NCBI RefSeq assembly: GCF_014145675.1
Contig: NZ_JACGZW010000023.1
Coordinates: 29,996-93,995 of the forward strand
Direction of reading: 5' to 3'
From: Amycolatopsis dendrobii
GTDB taxonomy: Bacteria > Actinomycetota > Actinomycetes > Mycobacteriales > Pseudonocardiaceae
Length of the DNA stretch: 64,000 nucleotides
The position numbers and the translations under genes are program-made. The notes under the pieces were generated by a model. It saw only the letters and a list, made by a program, of their open reading frames with translations. It made no database searches and was not told where the DNA came from. Position 1 is the stretch's first letter. Every line of letters starts with the position of its first letter. This document shows, piece after piece, positions 40,901 to 49,900 of the stretch.

Positions 40901-43900
40901 GTGTGGTCGACGCTGGCGGTGATCTCGTGGGACGAACCGGAGCTGCGCTGCCACGGGCTCCACTTCGCGGTGCCGAAGAACTGGCCTTGGCCGTGTGTGT
41001 CGCTGCCGATCGGCCGGACGGTCAGGCCGAGTTGCACGTTGGCTTCGACGGATTGCTTGTGCGTGCCCTCGTAGCCGGCTTTCGAACCGCCGGAATACGT
41101 CCGGTCGCCGCCGCCGGTTTCCGAGACCGCGACCAGCTTCGGATTGCTCAGCGAGATGCCCATGCCGAGGCCGCCGACGCGGTCCGCGACGCGGCGGTCG
41201 TAGCGGAATCCGTTCGCCGTACCGCCCTGCTTGAGCAGCTTCGGAGTGAGGCCGCGGAAGTTCTCCGGCGAGAACATCCGGTCCACGCGGGCACGCGCCT
41301 CGCTGCCCGGCAGGCCGAGGACCGCGTCGCCGCCGGCCGCGCGCTGGAGCTGGCGCAACGCCTCGTCCCGCACCGCCTCGGTGTTCGCGAACGCTTCCAC
41401 GTGCAGGAACTTCGGCGTCGTCTGGTTCTGCTGCTGGGTCAGCAGGTCGTCGATGCTCGGGGTTTCGTTCGGTGTCATCGCGACGACGCCTGGCTTGCCT
41501 GGCTTGAACTCGGACGGGTCCTTGGCGAGCGCGGCGCCGTCGTTGATCCACAAATCGACTTTGCCGTCGATCTTCGGCAGGTCAGGATCGCCGGTTTTGG
41601 CCACTGTGGACACGTTCGGCGTGACCCGGAACGGCGATCCGGGCGTCAGCCGCCGCACCCACGGCCGGTGCCGGGTGTAGCTGGTGATCTCGACCTCGAA
41701 CTCGACGTCGTGCTCGAAGACCTGCGAATCCGGGCTGCCGCCCTTGCCGGTCGCCGTGGTCACCGTCGGGCCGCCGGAGTTCTTCCAGGTCCGGTTGTCC
41801 GAGTACTGCAGCGGGCTGACGGTCGGGCTGATCCCGAGGTTCGCGCCCGCCGTGGCGCCTGGAATGATCACTCGGCCTTCGAGGCCGACCGACCAGCCTC
41901 GTTCGGTGGTGGTCGCGCTGGTCAGCGAGGGGCTCGTTTCGTTGCTGTTCTTGATCGAACGGCCGTCTGCCTGACCGAGGTGCCGGCCGGGGCCGGGCTT
42001 CGCCTTCACGGTGACGTTGAGGTACTCGTCGGTGAACAGCCCGCGTCGCTTCAACTGCGCTGAAACGCCTTGCGAGAACAGACTGTCCATTTTGCCCCGA
42101 AGCGAGGCGGCCGAGAACGTGGACGTGATCTTCCGCAGGTTCGCGAACCGCTCGGAGATGTCCCGGCTGGATCCTTGGTTGTCGCCTTGGAACTTGTCCC
42201 AGCGGGGCAGGAACTTGTCCGCGCCCGGCAGGTTCCGGAGAGCGTTTTCGATCTGTGGCTGGACGCGCGTCGCCGGTTCGAACGACCCGGGCCGCGCGGT
42301 GCCTGCCGCCATCGCCGCCGCGAGATAGGGCGGCTCGTAGCGCGCGCCGACGTCTTTGAACTTCGCCGGGGTGTTCTTCGGCACCGGGAGACCCTGGGCT
42401 TTGGCCTCGGGCAAGCCCATCCGGGTGTACGAAGTGGCCTGGACGGTGGTCTTTTCCCCGGTCGAGGTGGTGACGTCGAGGTCGACGGTGACCTTGTACA
42501 GGCCGATGTCGCCCTTCGCGTTCACGGTGGACTTGCTGGTGAAGCTGGTGCCGCTTGTGGACTGTTGGTTGACCTTCCGGGAATAGCTGCCGCTGACCCC
42601 GCCGACACCGCCGACCGTCCCGGGCACATACGAACCGCCGCCGAAGATCGCGTTGACCTCGCCGCCGTATTTGGAGGAGACCGTGGTGCTTCCGCCGTTG
42701 ACCGAGGAATCGTTGAACCGCAGTTCGCTGTCGCCCGGGATGGTGCCGAGGTACTCGACGTTCGTCGGCCGCGCCGCCAGTTGCACGGCGTCACGGTGCG
42801 CACCGTGCGGGCTGAGCAGGTCGTTCGACACCACCGGACTGCCCTGCATCGCGGTGCCGAGCATGCCGCGGACGCCGCCGCGGCTGAGGAATTCCCGCAA
42901 CGAGGTGCGGCCCGGGGCGCCGAACTTCGTCACCGACGGATGCAGGTTCTTGCTCACCTGATCGAACAGCGCGTTCTCGTCGAAGTCGACTGCTTCCGGC
43001 GAGAGGAATTCGATCTTCTTGACCCAGTCCGGCTTCGGCTCCGCCGGCCCGGCCGTCTGTTCCTGCTTCAGGTCGGCCAAGTCGGCGGAGAGGACGAGTC
43101 CGACTTGTCCGTCCACTGTGGAGCCGACCAGGCCGCCGGTTTCGTTGCGGACCGTGATCCGATAGGTGACCGGAGCGTCCGCCCGCTGCATGTCGCCCGC
43201 CGTGCGGATCACCCGCTGATCGGTGCCGGTCGTGGTGCCGGTGTGCTCCGCGGACGGACTGGCGAGCTGTGCGGTGCCGCCGACGGACGCGTACGGGCCC
43301 GCCGGGAACATCGCGAAGTACGAGGAGCCGACGACCTTCGCGGTCGTGTCGGTGTTCGGGCTCGCGTGGGTGGTCTTGACCTCGTTCTTGACGTCGCCGA
43401 TGGTCGGCTGCGGGAGTTTCGCGATCTGGCCGGCATCGACGGAGCCGAAGTCCGGCTCCGCGGTGACGTGCACCTCGTACCACTTCTCGCCCGCGCGCAC
43501 CATCTGCTTGCGGCCGTCGCCCATAAAGGACTCGAACTCAGGACCGGAGAGGGAATCGGCAATCGCGTCGACACCGTGGATTCGCGGCGGGTGCTGCTGC
43601 TTCGGGGTGAGGCGGTGGATCAGGTTCTCGATGCTCGTGCCGACGTCCTTGGCGCCGCGGACGTCGACCGGGACCACGGAGCCGAGCGCTTTGCCGTCGC
43701 GGACGAACTCGGGCAGCCGGTCGGCGAGGGGGCGGGTGTCGGGCTCCTCTTCGGTTTGCTCGTCCGCGACGAGCACGGCGTCGTCCCGCCGCGGCGTCCA
43801 GTCCGAGACCAGCTGGTCGAAGAACGCCGCGCGCTGCGGGGCTTCGGCTCGCAACCGGTCCGGGTCGAGGAAATAGAACTTGGCCGTTTCGGCCATGTCC

Positions 43901-46900
43901 TCGTTCGGGTTCGTCGCGCCGTAGCGGGTGATCGGGCGTTCGCCGTCGAAGGCCGGGAAGCCGTCGGCGGTCCAGTATCCGGTGTGCTCGTTGAAAGCCG
44001 AGAGGTTCTCCGCGCGGAGTTCCTTCGCTATCCGGGCGGCGCGAACGCGGATCAGGTCGGCTTCGCCGCGTTTCGCGAAGACGTCGGGATGGGAGTCTTC
44101 GAGCTGTTTGATGAAGTCCGACCGCCGCGGCGCGTCTGCGGCCAGCTTGCCCGGGGCGGCGAGATGGGTGCGGATCGAGCCGGCGAAGTCCTCGAAATCG
44201 CTGCGGAACTTCGGATCTGCCGGCGGTTCGGCTCCGGGGGCCCGCTTCGGGGTGTTGTCCTCGTTCCAGACTCCGACGTGCTCGATGTAGTCGTCGAGGG
44301 CGTATTTGAGCAGGCCGTGGGACAGTTCGTGGGTGACCATGCCTTCGACCTCGCGACGGCCGCCGCCGAAGTCCCGGTCGAATCCGGCCATCGCGTAAAT
44401 GTTGACCGTCCGGTGCGAGCCGATGTATTCGCCCGCCATGCCAGGGGAGAGCTGCCCGTTCTCGATGCCGAAATTCACCGCGCCGATGTGCTGGACTTCC
44501 TGCTCGATTCCAGCCCGAGAGGAATTCTGCCGCTGGTCGCCGATGATCGGGGCGTAGTGCTTGAGCGCGTCGGCGACGGCGGCCTTTTCGTCGGGGGTGA
44601 ACTGCCGGGGTTTCACGCGGTTCGCGACGGTCTCGCTGGCTTTCGGGTTGCTTTCCCGGACCGCCTGGGCGCCGCGCTCGGAGTCGAACTGGACGCCGGT
44701 CTGCTGGTCGTGCGTTCCCGGGGCGGGTTCGCTCGCCGGGCCGGGGCTCGTGTCCTGCGGGGCTTTGATGGGAGTGTGCAGATTCGGCTTGCCGCCCGGA
44801 TCGGGCTGCTCGCGGTGATCGTTCCGGTGCGGCGGCGGGTTCGGCGCGGGGGCGTCGCCGAGGTGGTGGTCGCGGATGTTCGCGGTGTTCGAGACCTGCT
44901 CGATCTGCGCGAGATTGCCCTGGTTGAGCCGTGAATCGTGCCAGGCGTCCGGCCCCATCACCCCAGGCTGGTCCTCGCGGTTGAAGAGCATTTCGTCGTT
45001 CTGGTAGCCGTCGCCGAGGCCGAGGAAGTGCATCAGCTCGTGCGTGACGCCGAAGGGCGAATCGCGGACGTCCCAGTTGAGCTGGTTGGTGTCCGGGGTA
45101 TCCGGGTCCACAGTGGAATCGTGCAGGTTCACCGGGATCCGGCGGCGGGGGTCGGCCTGCCAGCTGGTGTCGTCCGGGTGGATGTCGTCCGCGACGCGGA
45201 TGTCGAGCCGGAGGTGCAGCTGGTCCCCGCCGGGCAGCCGGGACGATTGATTGACCCACTCCTGGAGATGGTCCCGCAGTTCGTTGACGAACTGTTCTCG
45301 CCGCTCGGGCGTCACCGACCCGGAATGCGAGGTCAGATCGATCGGAATGGTGTGCTCGCGCACCCACTGCCCGGGCGCGATCTCGAACCGGCGCACGTCG
45401 AACCTGATGTGCGCCATCGCTCCGGCGAGCTGCCCGCCCCTGAGGCCCGCGCGATTCCCGGTGAATTGCTCGGCGATCTTCTTGATCGGGTCGAACCGCT
45501 CCGAGGAAAACCGAGTGACCGGTGCCGTATCGCGGCGGCCATTCCAATCCTTCGGCCCCGGCAGAGTCTTCGGATCCGGCTTCGGTGCTGTCTTCGCCCC
45601 GTTGTTTTTCGGCGCAGCAGCGGGCGTCTGCGTGTTCGCCGGCCGGTTGCCGCTGAGATTGTCGACCAGCGCCTGCCGGGTGGCGAGCGTCAGACCGGCG
45701 AGCTTCTTGCCGTCCTCGACGTTCTCCTTCATGCCCTTGACCAGCGACGTGCGCTCGTTCTTGGGCAAATTTGCGACAACCTCGGAAAACACCTCGGGCC
45801 GATTCGGCTGCGGCCCGCTCGGCGTGATCCCGTGGAACGCGGCTTTCGCGGCGATCTTCGCCAGGTTGGGGTCGAGAGCCGTGTGATTGCCGAGGTAATG
45901 GCCGATCAGGTCGGACCAGGTGGTTTCGTTGGCGTGGCTTTGAGTCAGCGCGGTGATCCCGTTCGGGTCCGTGCCGACCTTGCCCGCGATGCGCGCACCG
46001 TTGGTCTGGATCGCGAGATCGGACGAGAATTTCGCGATCGCCTCCGGATGGTCGCTGTATTGCCAGCTCGGGTTGCGTTGCGCCAGCACCGAATCGACGA
46101 GACCCTGGCCTTCTTTGGCCCCGTAGTCGAAATTGCCGGTGTTCGGGTTCTTGGTGCCGAACGTCGCGTCGTTCTCGAGCTTGTTCCCCTGCATCCGGAC
46201 AAAAGTGTTCGGCTCCGGAAAGTAGACCGTCCGGGAGTCGACCCCGGCGAGCGCCTGCCGAACGTCGAGATCCAACTGTGCCGCGCGATTCGCGAGATCC
46301 CCGTCCTCGGGCCGGACGTGATACCCGCCGCTGATCACCTCCGGCGGCCCTTCGGGATTCTGCTGCACCACGGTGTTGACCGCGTCGAACAACGGCCCGG
46401 TGCGGGTGTTGAAGGAGTGGACGTCGGCGTCGCCGGTGTGCAGGTAGACCTCGTTGGCGCCGCCCGCTTCCCGGATTTGCCCGGTGAGCTTCTCGGTGAC
46501 CGGATTCCGGACCATCGTTTCGCGGATGCCGCCGTAAGGGATGGTCTTCTGGTCGATGGCCGGGTTGCTCGGGTGTTTCCAGGTGAACCCGATAATCGCT
46601 ACTGGGAAGCGGTTGTCCCAGGTATTCCGGAACTGCTGGATCTTCTGGTTGATCGCTTGTTCTGACCCCGGCGTCCCGTTGATTCCGATGACGAGGCCGA
46701 ACCGCCCGTCGGAGGAGTTCCCGGTGAACCCGGCCGCGTACTTGTCCGCGATGGTCTGGAGATTGTCGTCCGGAGTGGCGGCGACGGTGGCTACCACGCC
46801 GACGCTGTCCTGGTTGTTCTCGTTGCGAGTGCCGAGGTCGCCGATGATGCCGGTTTCGTGCACGACGGTGAACTTGAAGTTCTTGAGGTGCTGCGCGAAG

Positions 46901-49900
46901 TCTCCCTTGCCGCCGGTGACGGGGGGCTGCTTCCCGGCGTTCGGCCCCGGACCGGTGGCGGGGTTCGGCTTCTTCGGCGCCGCTGCCGGAGTGTGCAGGT
47001 TGCGGTTTTGGGGCTTCGCTTCGGTCTTCTTGGGTGCTGCGACGGGAGTGTGGAGGTCTCGGCGCGGGGCGGTGTCCCCGCGGGGGCGCGGGGCAGGAGC
47101 GGGCTTCGTGCCGATCGGCTTGGCCGGTGACGGCGGTCGGCCGTTCTTGGGGCCGTCCGGATCCGGGTTGGCGGGGGTGGCCGGCTTGGGAGAGGCGGCG
47201 GACTTCTGACCGGGATGAGGCGATGAGGTCGGGTTGGCGGCGGTGGCCGGATTCGTAGCGGTGCCGGACTTCCGGGCGGGGTTAGGCGGTGAGGCTGGGC
47301 TGGCGGCGGTCGGAGTCGGGTTGGCGGCGGTGGCCGGCTTCGCCGAGGTGGCGGACTTCTGACCGGAGTCAGGCGATGAGGCCGGGCCCGTGGCGGACGG
47401 AGCCGGGTGAGCCGACGGACTCGGTGCGGAAGCGGGCTTGGCGGGCGGCTTCGGGTTGGAATCGGTGGCTGGGGCCGCGGCGGGTTCGGCGGTGCGGTCC
47501 GGGCGTGGACTGCCGGGAGTGTTCGGCCTCGAGCCGGGCCCGGCAGCGGGGTCCGTGCCTGTCTTCGGATCCGGGTCGGCAGCCGGGGTCGGGTTCGGAT
47601 CGGCGGTGGTGGTGGCCGGGTCCGGGCTCGGGCCGGGTTGGGCGACTGGGTCCGGAGCGGATCCGGAGCCTGGGTGGGCAGCCAGGTTCGAATTCGGAGC
47701 GGGCGTGGTGGCGGGGCTCGGTTTGGCGGCGGAGTCCGGGCTGGTGGCTGGATTCGGCTCGGCGCCGGGGCCTGGATGGGCAGTCCGGCCCGGGGCCGGA
47801 GACGGGGTGAGGTTCGGGTCGGCGGCGGGGGCGGGGCTCGCCTTGGCTGCCGGATCCGGGTTGGCGACCGGGCCCGGCGGGTTGGCCTGGGGACCCGGGT
47901 TGGGGCTGCCGGTCGTCGGTCCGGGGCCGGCGACCGAGGTCCGGACGGGGTTCGCGCCGTCGAAGGTGGTCTTCGGGGCGGGGCTCGGGGTGGAGTCGAT
48001 GCCTTTGACGCTGGTCGACGTCGGCGGCGGCACCGGCTTGGGCTGCGGGGCGGCGGCCGGGTCGGGGGAGTTCGGGTTGGCGCTGGTGGCTGAGCTTGAG
48101 CTGGTGTTCGGGGTGCGGACGGAGTCGGGGGACGGGTTCGTCTCGGGACCGCGGTGAACGGACGGGCCCGGGGAGGCGGTGCCGTTCGGGGCGGGCGACG
48201 AGTTCGAAGAACCCGGGCTGGGGTGGCCGGACGGCCTTGGCGCGGTGTCCGGGCTGGGGTGGGGAGTCGGGTTCGAGGAGCCGTTCGCCTGGCTGGGGTC
48301 GGAGTGCGGGGCGGTGTCCTGGTGGCCGAAGCCGGGTAGCCCGGTGTCGTGTGGTGCGGTGGGCGCGGGCGGCGAGGCTGGGTGGTTGCTCGCGGACGGG
48401 TGGCCGTTTGTGCTGGTGGCTGGCGGGTTTGCGGTCGTGGCGGAGTCTGGCGCCGAGGACCCGGGGGTCGCGTCTCGGGGCCCGGCGGGTGCGGACGGCG
48501 GCGGAGCGGCGGTCCCGGTCTTGACCGAGTCCGGCGTGGACGGGGGCGGGGCGGCGTGGTGCCCGGTGCCGTCCGGGCCTTGGCTGACGGGGGAGGCGCC
48601 CGGGTTGGTGTCCGTGCCGGAGGACGGGTTGGGGCTGGGGCCCTGGTTGGTGCTTGTGCTGGGGGACGGGCTGGGGCTGGAGCCAGGGTTGGTGTTTGCG
48701 CCGGGAGAGGGGTTGGTGCCGGAGCCAGAACTGGTGCTGGGGTTGGTATTCGTCCCGGAGGCCGGGTTGGCTCCGGGGTTGGTGTTCGTGCCGGGCGAGG
48801 GGCTGGTTCCGGAATCGGTGCCCGCGCCCGGATTCGGGGCCGGGCTCGCGGCTGGACTGGTGCTCGGGTTTCCGCTGGTGGGGACGGGGCTCTGGTTGCC
48901 GTTCGGGCCGGGGGCGTGGTCGGCGGACGGGCTGGTGGCGGTGCTCCCGCCCGGGTTTGCGGTGCCGGGAGGGTTCGAGCCGGTGCCGGGGTTCGCGTTC
49001 CCGGACGACTCGGCGCCCCCGGCGGGGTTGCTGCCGGGCGAGTGGGGGCTTTGCGCGGGATGGCCGGCCGGGCCCGCGGCGGGCGGCGGGGTGGCGGGGG
49101 CGGAGCTGGGGGCGTTGTTCGCGGAGTTCGGGCCGCCCGTCGAAGTGGAGTCGGGGGAGCTTGCGGAGTGAGAGCCGTTCGCCGAACTTGAGTTGGTGGC
49201 GGGGTTCGGGGCTCCGGTTGACGGGCTGCCGTTCGTCGAGTGACCGTCGGTTGCGGGATGGGAGCTGCCGCTGGGGTTCGGTCCGGCGGCGGAGTTCGGG
49301 GTGCCGGACGAGGGGGAGGAGTTCGAGGTGCCGCCGGTCGTCGCGTCGTGGGGGGTGTTCTGGCCGCCCGTCGAGTGGGAGCTGCCTGAAGCCGAGTTGG
49401 TGTCGGGGGAGGTGTTCTGGCCGTCGCTGTGCGGGGTGTTGCCGCCGGAGCCATGGGGGCCGGAGCCGTTGACCCCGCCGGATCCGGAGGCGTTAGCGCT
49501 GCCGGAGCTGGTGGCGCCGCCGGGACCAGCGCCGCCGGGACCACCGGAGCCGTCGGAGTTTCCAGAACCAGCGCTGCCTGGGCCGGAGCCGTGGGCGCCG
49601 CCTGGGCCGGAACCGCCGGAACCCGGGCCGTTGGCGCCGCCGGAGCCTCCAGGACCAGGACCGCCAGAACCGGAGCCGCTGGAATCCCCGGAACCGAAAC
49701 CCCTCGAATCACCGGACCCGCCGGGCCCGTTCGGGCCGTTGACCGGGTCCACCTTGATGTTCCCGGTCCCGTTCTCCCCGCCGGGATCGTTCGGGCCCTT
49801 CCCCTGGCCGCCGTCGTTGCCGCCGCCGGTGAGCTTGTCGTGCAGGTTCTGGCCCGCGTGATGCGCGCCGTGAGTGGCGGCGCCGCTGAGGCCGCCGTTC

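Noticed and set aside
46791..49712. Very long open frame of about 970 codons in another minus-strand frame, and several plus-strand frames over the giant gene's linker
   Set aside because: These arise from the skewed Pro/Gly/Ser-coding repeat; their products are runs of Pro, Arg and Thr or Gly, Leu and Val without domains.
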